Origin: Erythrobacter sp. SCSIO 43205
GTDB lineage: Bacteria > Pseudomonadota > Alphaproteobacteria > Sphingomonadales > Sphingomonadaceae
DNA length: 64,000 nt
Assembly (NCBI RefSeq): GCF_019904235.1
Contig: NZ_CP063202.1
Coordinates: forward strand, 1,178,001-1,242,000
Direction of reading: 5' to 3'
In this document: positions 37,355 to 47,034 of the stretch, piece by piece
Layout: every line of letters begins with the position of its first letter
Numbering within the stretch: position 1 is the stretch's first letter
The notes under the pieces: model-generated
Told to the model about the DNA's origin: nothing
The model's database searches: none
The model's input: only the letters and a program-made list of their open reading frames with translations
Translations under genes and position numbers: made by a program

Positions 37355-38848
37355 ATGATCTTGCGTCTCTTCACCCTTCCGCGCACCATTTTCGCAGCGG
37401 CTATTGTCACTACGCTGGCGACATCCAGCGCTTATGCGCAGCAATCCACTTCACGCGCGGTGGTGCAGCCTCTGCCCTCGACTGAGACGCAGCGTCTGAA
37501 CCGCGCTCTGCTTGAGCTGGCGCGAAGCCCAACCAGTGTCCCTGCCATGCTGGAAGCAGGGGACGCATCGCTTGAAGTGGGCGATCTGGATGCAGCGATT
37601 GGCTTTTACAGCCGGGCCGCAGAAGCCGATCCCTCTGATGCACGAACAAAGCTTGGTCTTGCGCGGGTGTATCTGCGATCAGGCAGGCCAGTGGAGGCTA
37701 TCCCCCTGTTGGAAGAGGCGCAGGCTGCGGGCGCTCCCACCAGCGATTTACTGGTGGAACGCGCCTTGGCCTTTGACCTGATCGGTGATCAGAAATCCGC
37801 GCAAGAGGCCTATGCAAGAGCGATCCGGCTCACCCCGCAAGATGATGAAGCACGCCGGCGTCTGGGCATCAGTCAGGCGATTTCCGGCGATGCGGATGCT
37901 TTTCAGGCGACTTTGAGCCCGCTTATCGAAGGGCGCGATATTGCCGCTTTCAGAGCGCGTGCATTTGGCCTTGCGATATTAGGAGAGCAGACCCGCGCCG
38001 AGGGTATCGTGAACTCTGTCATGCCGCCTGATATTGCCGCGCGGATCAACCCCTACCTTGCCTATATGCCGCGCCTTACCCCGGCTCAGCAGGCGGCGGC
38101 GGCCAATCTTGGCATTTTCCCGCGCGCTGCTGACATTGGCCGCGAAGACCCGCGCATTGCTCGCTTTGCGAATGCGGCGTCGTCCGATGCGAAGTTGGAG
38201 CCGTCTGGCGAACCGCTGGGCAAACCTGCTGCTGGCAAAGCCTTTCGTGAAGCAACCCCGCTGGCCCCGCAAGCTGTAACCACAGCGCCAGCGCAGGGGG
38301 AACCAAATCTACCCCAAGTCGCAACGCGCGAGATTGGGCCACCTGCTCAGCCGCAGGACCGTGTGGCAACTCCCCAGCCTCCGGTCGCAGCGGCTGCAAC
38401 GCCTGAGCCACAGGTCGTAACGCCTCCGGCAAGCGTCGCTGACGCTTTTGCCGATCTGGGCGCAGCTGATGTCTCGGCGGTAAGGGCATCGGGTGATGGG
38501 GTGGATATTTCTGCGATCAAACCCCCGCGCGAGGTCGCGCCCAACCCTGAACCCGCCCCTGAACCCTCAAAACCTGTACATCCCAGCCGCATCTGGGTTC
38601 AGCTGGCAACAGGCCGCGATGTGGATGCGCTCAAGTTTGATTGGCGGCGTTTTAATCGCCGCGCGCCAGAGCTTTTGAAGGATTTCAAACCGCACGTAAC
38701 ACCGTGGGGACAGGCCAATCGCTTGCTTGCCGGACCGCTGGAAAATGCGGCCGCGGCACGCAAATTGGTCAATGAACTGGCCGAAGCCGGGATTGAAACC
38801 TTCACTTATACAAGTTCCGAAGGCACTGAAATAAAAGAGTTAAAATAG
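37355..38848 (+). CDS. Exported TPR and SPOR-domain protein
   Basis: The protein has 497 residues. A signal peptide (residues 1-29, ending SSAYAQQ) precedes TPR-like helical repeats (about 45-180, with DLDAAIGFYSRAAEADPSDA). A long Pro/Ala-rich linker then leads to a C-terminal SPOR domain (about 415-497, RIWVQLATGRDVDAL). SPOR domains bind denuded glycan strands at the septum, so a periplasmic role in division or wall remodelling next to ftsZ is likely. In many alphaproteobacteria lpxC follows ftsZ; here this gene takes that place. Confidence 0.88.
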   Translation: MILRLFTLPRTIFAAAIVTTLATSSAYAQQSTSRAVVQPLPSTETQRLNRALLELARSPTSVPAMLEAGDASLEVGDLDAAIGFYSRAAEADPSDARTKLGLARVYLRSGRPVEAIPLLEEAQAAGAPTSDLLVERALAFDLIGDQKSAQEAYARAIRLTPQDDEARRRLGISQAISGDADAFQATLSPLIEGRDIAAFRARAFGLAILGEQTRAEGIVNSVMPPDIAARINPYLAYMPRLTPAQQAAAANLGIFPRAADIGREDPRIARFANAASSDAKLEPSGEPLGKPAAGKAFREATPLAPQAVTTAPAQGEPNLPQVATREIGPPAQPQDRVATPQPPVAAAATPEPQVVTPPASVADAFADLGAADVSAVRASGDGVDISAIKPPREVAPNPEPAPEPSKPVHPSRIWVQLATGRDVDALKFDWRRFNRRAPELLKDFKPHVTPWGQANRLLAGPLENAAAARKLVNELAEAGIETFTYTSSEGTEIKELK

Positions 38849-39041
38849 GCCGCCAGCGTCAATTTTACATTCTTCCCCGGCTTTCTGTGCACAGGGTTTG
38901 AACAAGCCAGACGACTTCTCAACAAGAGTTGGATGGGGGGCGGATTGCCAAATGGGGCCACGTCCATGCAATTGTCGCATCAATGCAAAGCGAACCCTCT
39001 TCTCCCTCCGCACACGCACTCTTCAGCCGTAAAGGTGTCCA

Positions 39042-39548
39042 ATGAGAGCGCGCGAAACCGAATTTACGGCCGACGATGATGCAGCGCCCATCGAAATGCT
39101 CGCAGCGCTGTTCGAAGCGCGAGGCTGGGACAGCGAAGTTGTCTCTGATGATGAATTGGTGGGAGAGGTGCAGGGCAGCTGGACCAAGTACCAATTGCGA
39201 GCGATCTGGCGCGCGGCGGACAATGTGCTGCAATTCCTGTGCTTGCCCGACATCCGTGTGACGACCGAGAAAAAGCACAGCGCCTATGAGTTGTTGAGCC
39301 TCGTCAATGAACAGGTGTGGCTGGGGCATTTCGACATCTGGTCGCAAGGCGACGTGCTGATCTATCGCCACGGCGCGCTTTTGGGTGATGATGGGATGCT
39401 CTCTATTTCTCAGGCGCAAGCTTTGGTCGAAAATGCGATTGATGAGTGCGACCGTTTCTACCCCGCATTCCAATTTGTCCTGTGGGGCGACAAATCGCCG
39501 CGCGATGCGCTTGATGCGGCTATGGTTGACGCGGCGGGCGAGGCTTAA
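39042..39548 (+). CDS. YbjN-domain protein
   Basis: The 168-residue cytosolic protein matches the YbjN family, which has a fold related to type III secretion chaperones. Typical features are the opening IEMLAALFEARGWD, the strand LQFLCLPDIRV and the helix LLSLVNEQVWLGHFDIW. YbjN proteins influence motility and stress phenotypes in E. coli, but no biochemical function is established. It lies upstream of proC, separated by a repeat element. Confidence 0.85.
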   Translation: MRARETEFTADDDAAPIEMLAALFEARGWDSEVVSDDELVGEVQGSWTKYQLRAIWRAADNVLQFLCLPDIRVTTEKKHSAYELLSLVNEQVWLGHFDIWSQGDVLIYRHGALLGDDGMLSISQAQALVENAIDECDRFYPAFQFVLWGDKSPRDALDAAMVDAAGEA

Positions 39549-39570
39549 TAGCTGACGGGCCTAACCAACC

Positions 39571-39661
39571 CGTTCGCCCTGAGCCAGTGGCCTTTGGCCG
39601 TCTTCGACTCCGAAGGGCGAACTGCCGCGAGGTTCATGCTTCGACAGGCTCAGCACGAACG
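39571..39661. repeat. Inverted-repeat element between the YbjN gene and proC
   Basis: CGTTCGCCCTGAGCC (39571-39585) and GGCTCAGCACGAACG (39647-39661) pair at 13 of 15 positions. The right end, TTCGACAGGCTCAGCACGAA, is a sequence often seen in sphingomonad intergenic repeats. It ends 11 bp before the proC ATG. Confidence 0.65.
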
Positions 39662-39672
39662 GTGATTTTTGC

Positions 39673-40476
39673 ATGAAACATCTCTTGATTATTGGCTGCG
39701 GGAATATGGGCGGGGCGATGCTCGCTGGCTGGCTTGCAGCCGGTGTAGAGCCTTCGCGGTTCTCAATCCTCGACCCCGGTATGGAAAGCGCGCCCGACGG
39801 CGTGGCTTTGTATCGCGAAGCGAGCGAGGCCGAGGCGGCGGCGTTGCATGATACGGTGATGCTTGGCTTCAAGCCTCAGCAATTGGGAGCGCTTGCACCC
39901 GGTTTGCAAGCGCTCACAGGCGAGGGCGTGACACTCGCTTCGCTGCTTGCAGGGATTACCATCGCGCAATTGAAAGCCACTTTTCCAGCGTCGGATGCTC
40001 ATATTCGCGTAATGCCCAATCTGGCGGCACGGATTAACAAATCGCCGATAATTCTTCTCGAAGACGGCCTTACCGCTGGCGCGCGCGAGGACATATTCGC
40101 CTTTTTCGACCATCTCGGCATGGCCACATGGCTCGAAGATGAGGCGAAATTCGATCTTGTCACCGCGCTTGCAGGCTCTGGCCCTGGTTTCGTCTATCGC
40201 TTTATTGATGCGCTCGCTGAGGCAGCTCAAGAGCTTGGCATCGACAAGGAGCAGGCAACCGCCCTTGCGATTGCAACGGTTGATGGCGCGTCATCATTGG
40301 CGGCTGGGGCAGACGTTTCGCCCGCCACGCTCGCCGACCGTGTGGCAAGTCCCGGCGGTATGACGCGCGAGGGAATGAACGTGCTTGATGCGGACAAGGC
40401 CTTGGTGAAGCTGCTTACAAAGACGCTGAAAGAGACGGCTGAGCGCGGCGCGGCGCTTTCTGCCGGAGCTGGCTGA
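39673..40476 (+). CDS. proC: Pyrroline-5-carboxylate reductase
   Basis: ProC (267 residues) performs the last step of proline synthesis, NAD(P)H reduction of pyrroline-5-carboxylate. The N-terminal loop GCGNMGGAML, the MPNLAARIN segment and the C-terminal signature VASPGGMTREGMNVLD are diagnostic. No Shine-Dalgarno is visible before the ATG, and the upstream 10 bp abut a repeat element. proB, another proline gene, lies about 3 kb downstream in a different transcription unit. Confidence 0.96.
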   Translation: MKHLLIIGCGNMGGAMLAGWLAAGVEPSRFSILDPGMESAPDGVALYREASEAEAAALHDTVMLGFKPQQLGALAPGLQALTGEGVTLASLLAGITIAQLKATFPASDAHIRVMPNLAARINKSPIILLEDGLTAGAREDIFAFFDHLGMATWLEDEAKFDLVTALAGSGPGFVYRFIDALAEAAQELGIDKEQATALAIATVDGASSLAAGADVSPATLADRVASPGGMTREGMNVLDADKALVKLLTKTLKETAERGAALSAGAG

Positions 40477-40624
40477 AGTCTTTCGTTAAGATTAACTTAG
40501 AAATTTCTGAACAAAATTCGTCGAACAGCATCCGGTTTCGCTTGAAAATTGCGGACGAAATGACGATATTGCTGACCATAAGGCGCGTATTCCCGCGTCA
40601 TCATTGGAGACAAAGGGATCCAAA

Positions 40625-41356
40625 ATGTCTGATTTTAGAGACACAAGGCAATTCAACTCTGTGCCCCGCGCAGGGGCTGACGTTGCTTCGCGTGAGACAT
40701 ATGACGAAGGTCTGCGCGGCTATATGCTCAAGATTTACAACTACATGGCCTCCGCTGTGTTGTTGACCGGTATTGTTGCCGCAGGCGCGGCGGCAACGGG
40801 TCTTGCTTACGCATTTGCAAGCGGACCGCTGATGTGGATCGTATCGCTTGCACCGCTTGGCTTCATCCTCGCGATGAGCTTTGGCCTGCACAAAATGAGC
40901 TATGGCACGCTGCAAGTGGTTTTCTGGGCATTTGCGACCGTCATGGGTTTGTCGATGTCGACGATTTTCCTCGTATTTACGGGTGAATCGATTGCAGTGA
41001 CCTTCTTCGCAACGGCTGCGGCATTCGCAGGGCTCTCGCTCTTCGGCTACACCACTAAGAAAGACCTGTCGGGCTTCGGCACATTCCTTATCATGGGTGT
41101 GGTTGGCCTGATCGTGGCCAGCATTGCCAATATGTTCATCGGCTCAAGCACTCTGACCTTCGTAATCAGTGCGCTCGGCGTTCTCATCTTCGCAGGCCTC
41201 ACCGCCTACGATACGCAGCGCCTCAAGAACGATTACCAGTATCTTCGCGGGACCGAGTTCATGGGCAAAGCGGTGATCATGGGCGCGGTAAGCCTCTATC
41301 TCGACTTCGTGAATATGTTCATGTTCCTGCTCAACTTCCTGGGCAGCCGCGAATAG
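40625..41356 (+). CDS. Bax inhibitor-1/YccA family membrane protein
   Basis: The 243-residue protein has seven hydrophobic helices and the BI-1 pattern, with a cytoplasmic N-terminus and a C-terminal YDTQRLKNDY segment that contains conserved aspartates of the family's pH-gated calcium leak. In E. coli, YccA modulates the FtsH protease. The ATG at 40625 has an AAAGGGA site; a TTG seven codons earlier overlaps that site and was rejected. A strong terminator follows. Confidence 0.93.
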   Translation: MSDFRDTRQFNSVPRAGADVASRETYDEGLRGYMLKIYNYMASAVLLTGIVAAGAAATGLAYAFASGPLMWIVSLAPLGFILAMSFGLHKMSYGTLQVVFWAFATVMGLSMSTIFLVFTGESIAVTFFATAAAFAGLSLFGYTTKKDLSGFGTFLIMGVVGLIVASIANMFIGSSTLTFVISALGVLIFAGLTAYDTQRLKNDYQYLRGTEFMGKAVIMGAVSLYLDFVNMFMFLLNFLGSRE

Positions 41357-41391
41357 GCAAAACGCCTCAACGAAAGTGTTGAAACATGATT

Positions 41392-41430
41392 ATGCCCGGA
41401 TGCCTGACCATAGGCTCCGGGCATTTTCTT
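41392..41430 (+). terminator. Rho-independent terminator after the BI-1 gene
   Basis: ATGCCCGGA (41392-41400) pairs with TCCGGGCAT (41416-41424), and GCCT/AGGC continues the stem with a single bulged base and a 6-nt loop. TTTTCTTT follows. It shows that the open frame running through this point is not coding until further downstream. Confidence 0.9.
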
Positions 41431-41553
41431 TGGCATAGGCTGGCGGCGAAGCGAGGCCATTATCCGGATGAGTGGCTCAAACCTTCATTGCGCAGCAAGC
41501 TTACAATCGCCATGGTGCGCAGCACTGCCCAAAGGGGCACCGGGGAGACAAAT

Positions 41554-42471
41554 GTGAGAGACGCAATGCCCACCAACGCTCACGCGCAAACGAAGTGCGC
41601 GCCGATCAAGATTACGACGCTGGCGATTGCGACATCACTTGTCGCGGCCTGTGCAGCGCCTGCGCCGCCGCCGCCACCTCCCCCACCGCCGCCGCCAGCG
41701 GTTGAGCGTATTCCGTACCGTCCACTGCCCCCCGGCGGTGCATCCTATGTGATGGTCATTCCGGGCCGGGATGCAAATGGCGTGCGCCAGACAATCAATC
41801 GCGGCGTTTCGGCTGATGAAAGCGTGTGGCATTTCCGTTCAGCGTGGAACGTGGCGGCATTGAATTGCACCGCGCCTCAGTATCAGCCGATCCTCGATGC
41901 CTATTCCGCCTATATCAGCGACCACGCCCGTGGTCTTAAGCGGGTCAATGACCGGATCGAGGCAGATTATCGCCGCAAGAATGGCGGCAGGCGCCCCGGT
42001 ATCTTGGCACGCGAAGCGCATATGACCTCGGTCTATAACTTCTTTGCCCTCCCACCGGCGCGCGCTGGTTTTTGTCGGGCGGCTCTGGATGTTTCCAACC
42101 GCTATCTGTCCAGCCCGCCAAGCGATCCGGTTGTTTTCGCCAATGCCAACTTCGCCGCGCTTGAGACACCCTTCGATGCTTTCTTCAACGAATATGAAAG
42201 CTACCAGCAGCTTTCCGCGCGCTGGGATGCGGATTATGGCGATCGCTATGGCGCATCGCAGCCCGGCTGGGTCGCGGTTCAGGAAGCGCGCCGCAATGGT
42301 GTGAGTGTGCCAAGTGTCGGCGATGATCCAACGACCACCCTTGCACAGCCCGCTTACGTGACGGCCGAAATGCCCGATGCACAGACAGGTGCCGAGGTGC
42401 CTGTGATCCCGGTGCAGGAGAATTTTGTCTCCCAACCTGTCACGCAGCCGGTGACAAGCGACGGGGGTTGA
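41554..42471 (+). CDS. Lipoprotein with proline tract, unknown function
   Basis: The start is taken as the GTG at 41554, preceded by GGGGAGA at good spacing; the ATG at 41566 is the alternative. A lipoprotein signal ends in the lipobox LVAAC near residue 36. A run of eleven prolines follows in the mature protein, then a globular domain with conserved tryptophans (VWHFRSAWNVAALNC) and pairs of cysteines (about residues 105 and 170). The C-terminus is low in complexity. Family not recognised with confidence; sphingomonad genomes contain similar proteins. It is probably anchored in the outer membrane. Confidence 0.75.
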   Translation: MRDAMPTNAHAQTKCAPIKITTLAIATSLVAACAAPAPPPPPPPPPPPAVERIPYRPLPPGGASYVMVIPGRDANGVRQTINRGVSADESVWHFRSAWNVAALNCTAPQYQPILDAYSAYISDHARGLKRVNDRIEADYRRKNGGRRPGILAREAHMTSVYNFFALPPARAGFCRAALDVSNRYLSSPPSDPVVFANANFAALETPFDAFFNEYESYQQLSARWDADYGDRYGASQPGWVAVQEARRNGVSVPSVGDDPTTTLAQPAYVTAEMPDAQTGAEVPVIPVQENFVSQPVTQPVTSDGG

Positions 42472-42534
42472 AGGGCACTGAGAGGCACTGAACTGGTGCT
42501 GAGGGTGCTTGCGGTTGCGCAATGGGCGCTCTAG

Positions 42535-43653
<1,119 letters not shown>

Positions 43654-43657
43654 CGCC

Positions 43658-44779
43658 ATGGCGCTGACGTCGATCACAGATTTGGCCACAGCAAAGCGCA
43701 TTGTCGTCAAAGTCGGCAGCGCGCTTTTGGTGCGCGATGGCGCCCCCAATGCGCCCCTGATCCAGACGCTTGCTCAGGATTTGGCAGGACTTCGGGCCAA
43801 GGGTGCTCAAATCATTGTCGTCAGTTCTGGCGCGATTGCCTTGGGTGCTGCTCGTCTTGGCCTTGCCAAAGGGGGACGCGCGAGCCTTGCCGATGCGCAG
43901 GCCTCGGCAAGTGTAGGGCAGGTCGCCTTGGCACAGCTTTGGGCGAATGCTTTGGGCGAACATGATATGATAGCCGCGCAAATGCTGGTTACCTTGGACG
44001 ATCTTGAGGACCGTCGGCGTTATCTCAACGCGTCTGCGACCCTTGATCGGTTGCTGGAAACGGGCGCGGTTCCGGTGGTCAATGAAAATGACAGCGTGGC
44101 GACCGAGGAAATCCGCTTTGGCGACAATGACCGCCTCGCCGCCCGCGTTGCACAGGCGGGCAATGCTGAGGCGGTGTTACTGTTGTCCGATGTCGATGGC
44201 CTGTATGACCGCCCACCGTCTGAGGATGGCGCGACGCTCATCGACCGGGTCGAAGGCGTGAGCCCGGAGATCATCGCCATGGCAAGCGGCGAAAGCTCGT
44301 CTGGCATGGGTTCAGGCGGGATGCTTTCAAAGCTTCAGGCGGCGCGCATTGCGGAACGCGCCGGGATTGCGCTTGCGATTATCAATGGCACGAAATCGCA
44401 CCCGATCAAAACGGCGGCTGAGGCTGGCCGAGGAACGGTGTTCCTGCCTGTGCGCAGTGACAGCGCGCGCAAAAGCTGGCTCGGCGGGCGGCTTGCGCCA
44501 GAAGGCGTGCTGACGGTTGATGCGGGCTGTGTGACCGCGCTTAAAGGCGGCGCGAGCCTATTGGCCGCAGGCCTCACCGAAATTGAAGGCGAGTTCGGGC
44601 GCGGCGCTCTTGTGTCCTTACACGGCCCCAAGGGTGAACGGCTGGGGCAGGGATTGGTCGAATATTCGAGCGATGAATGTCGCGCGATCCTTGGGCTTCA
44701 GGGGTCTGAGCAGGAAGCAAAGCTTGGCTATGCCCCGCGCGCCGCTGTCGTCCACCGCGATCATATGGTGCATGAATGA
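43658..44779 (+). CDS. proB: Glutamate 5-kinase
   Basis: ProB (373 residues) phosphorylates glutamate in the first step of proline synthesis and is usually feedback-inhibited by proline. The amino-acid kinase domain shows VVKVGSALLV, VSSGAIALG and VVNENDSVATEEIRFGDND (NENDSV motif). A C-terminal PUA domain begins about residue 280. The start ATG lies 4 bp after the obgE stop, and the stop overlaps the next gene by four bases. No proA follows in this window. Confidence 0.97.
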   Translation: MALTSITDLATAKRIVVKVGSALLVRDGAPNAPLIQTLAQDLAGLRAKGAQIIVVSSGAIALGAARLGLAKGGRASLADAQASASVGQVALAQLWANALGEHDMIAAQMLVTLDDLEDRRRYLNASATLDRLLETGAVPVVNENDSVATEEIRFGDNDRLAARVAQAGNAEAVLLLSDVDGLYDRPPSEDGATLIDRVEGVSPEIIAMASGESSSGMGSGGMLSKLQAARIAERAGIALAIINGTKSHPIKTAAEAGRGTVFLPVRSDSARKSWLGGRLAPEGVLTVDAGCVTALKGGASLLAAGLTEIEGEFGRGALVSLHGPKGERLGQGLVEYSSDECRAILGLQGSEQEAKLGYAPRAAVVHRDHMVHE

Positions 44780-45690
44780 CGAAAATTGCGATCACGGGTG
44801 CAACGGGATTTGTGGGTCAGGCGACACTTGATGTGGCTTTGCACAAAGCATTCAAGGTCCGCGCGCTCACCCGGCGTCCCGCCGCACCCCGTGATGGGGT
44901 TGAATGGGTTTCGGGCGCGCTGGATGATCAGGCTTCTTTGAATGAGCTTGTTCAGGGATGCGATGCGGTCATTCATATCGCTGGGCTAACCAATACGCCC
45001 AATGTTGGCCGGTTCGAGGCGGCGAATGTCACTGGCACTGCCAATTTGATTGAGGCAGCCAAGAAAGCAGGCGTGGCGCGGTTTGTGTTCGTCTCATCGC
45101 TAGCCGCGCGTGAGCCGAGCCTTTCGCAATATGGCGCATCAAAAGCGCGTGCAGAGGCATTGGTCGAGGCGAGCGGGCTTCATTGGACAATCGTGCGCCC
45201 TCCCGGTGTGTATGGGCCGGGAGACAAGGATTATCTTGACCTCTTCAAAGCGGCAAAATTGGGCGTTGTTCCCGTTCCGCCAGAAGGGGCGAGTTCACTG
45301 ATCCATGTCGAGGATTTGGCGCGGCTTTTGGTGGCTTTGGTGCCTGTTGATCCAAAGACAAAGGGTCAGACTTATGAGCCGTGGGACGACAATGCCTATG
45401 GTTACACGCATAAGGATTTGGCCAAGCTGATCGGCGAGGCGGTGGGCAATCCTAATGCGGTCGCGGCCCCTCTGCCCCCGGCGGTGATGCAATTAGGCGC
45501 GAAGCTCGACGGATTCTTGCGCGGAGGGAAGGCCAAGCTGACCGAGGACCGTGTCGGCTATATGCTCCACAAAGATTGGGTATGCGACTTACGCCGCGCG
45601 CCGCCGATCTCAATTTGGCAGGCGGTTTGGGACGGCGAAGCGGGCATGAAAATGACTGCCCAGTGGTACAAGGAAAAGGGCTGGCTTTAG
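44776..45690 (+). CDS. Atypical SDR / NAD(P)-dependent epimerase-like protein
   Basis: The 304-residue protein has an extended-SDR Rossmann fold with the loop GATGFVGQA and a downstream FVSSLAAREPS segment. The catalytic YxxxK is present as YGASK. Such proteins resemble the NDUFA9-like group and UDP-sugar or quinone-linked epimerases, but the substrate cannot be assigned. Translational coupling to proB (ATGA) is the only functional clue. It ends 13 bp before a repeat element and converges on cysH. Confidence 0.85.
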   Translation: MTKIAITGATGFVGQATLDVALHKAFKVRALTRRPAAPRDGVEWVSGALDDQASLNELVQGCDAVIHIAGLTNTPNVGRFEAANVTGTANLIEAAKKAGVARFVFVSSLAAREPSLSQYGASKARAEALVEASGLHWTIVRPPGVYGPGDKDYLDLFKAAKLGVVPVPPEGASSLIHVEDLARLLVALVPVDPKTKGQTYEPWDDNAYGYTHKDLAKLIGEAVGNPNAVAAPLPPAVMQLGAKLDGFLRGGKAKLTEDRVGYMLHKDWVCDLRRAPPISIWQAVWDGEAGMKMTAQWYKEKGWL

Positions 45691-45702
45691 GCCTCTCGTG
45701 AT

Positions 45703-45763
45703 CTCCTGCGAACGCAGGAGCCCATCTCCAAAGTCCGATGATGGATTCCTGCTTTCGCAGGAA
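45703..45763. repeat. Paired hairpin repeat between converging genes
   Basis: CTCCTGCG-aa-CGCAGGAG (45703-45720) and TTCCTGC-tttc-GCAGGAA (45746-45763) are two perfect hairpins 25 bp apart with related stems. They occupy the 82-bp gap between the epimerase gene and cysH, and may serve as a two-way transcript end. Confidence 0.65.
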
Positions 45764-45772
45764 ATCACATAC

Positions 45773-46564
45773 TTAAAGGAACGGTTCCTCGCCCGGCTTG
45801 TGGATGCCGCATTCGGTTTTGTCCCAGCCTTTCCAGCGGCCCGAACGCGGATCTTCGCCTGGCGCCACCTTGTGCGTGCATGGCTCGCAGCCGATGCTCG
45901 GAAAACCGCGGGCGACAAGAGGGTGACGTGGCAGGTCATGCTCTTCCATGTATGCCGCGATGTCTTCAGCGCTCCAATCAATCAGCGGATTGATCTTAAG
46001 GCGGCCCGCAGCATCCGAGGTATCAATCTCAAAACGCGGCAGGTTCGCGCGTGTCGATGACTGAAAGGCTTTGCGCCCCGTGAAACTTGCATCGAACCGA
46101 TCAAGCGCCTTTTCCAGCGGTTTCACCTTGCGGATCTCGCAGCAGCCATCCGGGTCATAGGACCAGCGTAAGCCGCTTTCATCCTTGGCTTGGACGTCTG
46201 CTTCTTCAGGAGCGAGAATTTGTAAGTTTGTCAGCCCTAGGTGCTCCACCACTTCATCGCGGTAAGCGATCGTTTCGGCAAAGTGCTTGCCCGTGTCGAG
46301 GAAGAGCACCGGCACATTGGGATCAACCTCTGCGAGCAGGTGCAAAAGCACCACGCTCTCTGCACCAAAACTGGAAACGGTGGCCACATCGCCCGCAAGC
46401 GAACCTTCAAACACGGCCTTCAGCATTTCCTGCGTCGAAGAACCGCGAAACATATTGTTGAGGCGAAGCGCCTCATGTTCGGTAAAGCGCGGCGACACGT
46501 CGAGCCGGTCGATGGCGCGGTTCTGCGCCTCATCGGTGGTGAGGGGGGCTTGCGGCTTGTTCAT
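45773..46564 (-). CDS. cysH: Assimilatory adenylyl-sulfate (APS) reductase
   Basis: The 263-residue enzyme reduces activated sulfate to sulfite with thioredoxin. The cysteine pattern C141-C142 (GCCEIRK), C226-x2-C229 (GCEPC) and the catalytic C252 in ECGIH is that of iron-sulfur APS reductases, not PAPS reductases, which lack the four cluster cysteines. It is the last gene of cobA-DUF2849-cysI-DUF934-cysH. A GGAGG site overlaps the end of the DUF934 gene. Confidence 0.95.
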   Translation of the reverse strand: MNKPQAPLTTDEAQNRAIDRLDVSPRFTEHEALRLNNMFRGSSTQEMLKAVFEGSLAGDVATVSSFGAESVVLLHLLAEVDPNVPVLFLDTGKHFAETIAYRDEVVEHLGLTNLQILAPEEADVQAKDESGLRWSYDPDGCCEIRKVKPLEKALDRFDASFTGRKAFQSSTRANLPRFEIDTSDAAGRLKINPLIDWSAEDIAAYMEEHDLPRHPLVARGFPSIGCEPCTHKVAPGEDPRSGRWKGWDKTECGIHKPGEEPFL

Positions 46565-46566
46565 AG

Positions 46567-47034
46567 TTAGCCTCCATGCCGGATTTGGGGGATCGTCCGC
46601 CGGCCATCGACGCTTGCCTGATAAACGTTATCCCATGTCGCAAAGGCGCGGGCCGCGTCCTCTTCGTTCAGCGGCTTATCGGGCGCAAAAGCATCAAACC
46701 CGCAGCGGCGCATATGGGAAAGCTGGTCAATACCAACATCACCCACCGCACGCAGTTCGCCGGTATAGCCCGCCTCGCGCAGGATACGCGCCGATGAATA
46801 ACCGCGACCGTCGCCAAAGCTTGGGAAGTTGACTTCGATCAGAGCAAGGCGTTCAAGAAACGGGAGCAGCACGCGTGCATCATCACCCGGTTCAATGCGA
46901 ACGGCGGTTGCGTTGGTTTGATCACAGCAGGAATCGACGGTGACGGCGGCATGATCAACCACTTCGTCATCGCGGAAACGGAATTGCACGTCGTCGGGGC
47001 TAGTTCCCCAGTCCGTTTTGGGATCTTCAGCCAT
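46567..47034 (-). CDS. DUF934 protein of the sulfate-reduction operon
   Basis: This 155-residue protein belongs to DUF934, a family found almost only between sulfite reductase and APS reductase genes in alpha- and betaproteobacteria. The conserved core is LIEVNFPSFGDGRGYSSARILRE, of which FPSFGDGRGYS is the signature, followed by GDVGIDQL. No function is established; a role in sulfite reduction, such as electron delivery or assembly, is inferred only from gene order. The ATG at 47034 overlaps the end of cysI by eight bases. Confidence 0.9.
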   Translation of the reverse strand: MAEDPKTDWGTSPDDVQFRFRDDEVVDHAAVTVDSCCDQTNATAVRIEPGDDARVLLPFLERLALIEVNFPSFGDGRGYSSARILREAGYTGELRAVGDVGIDQLSHMRRCGFDAFAPDKPLNEEDAARAFATWDNVYQASVDGRRTIPQIRHGG

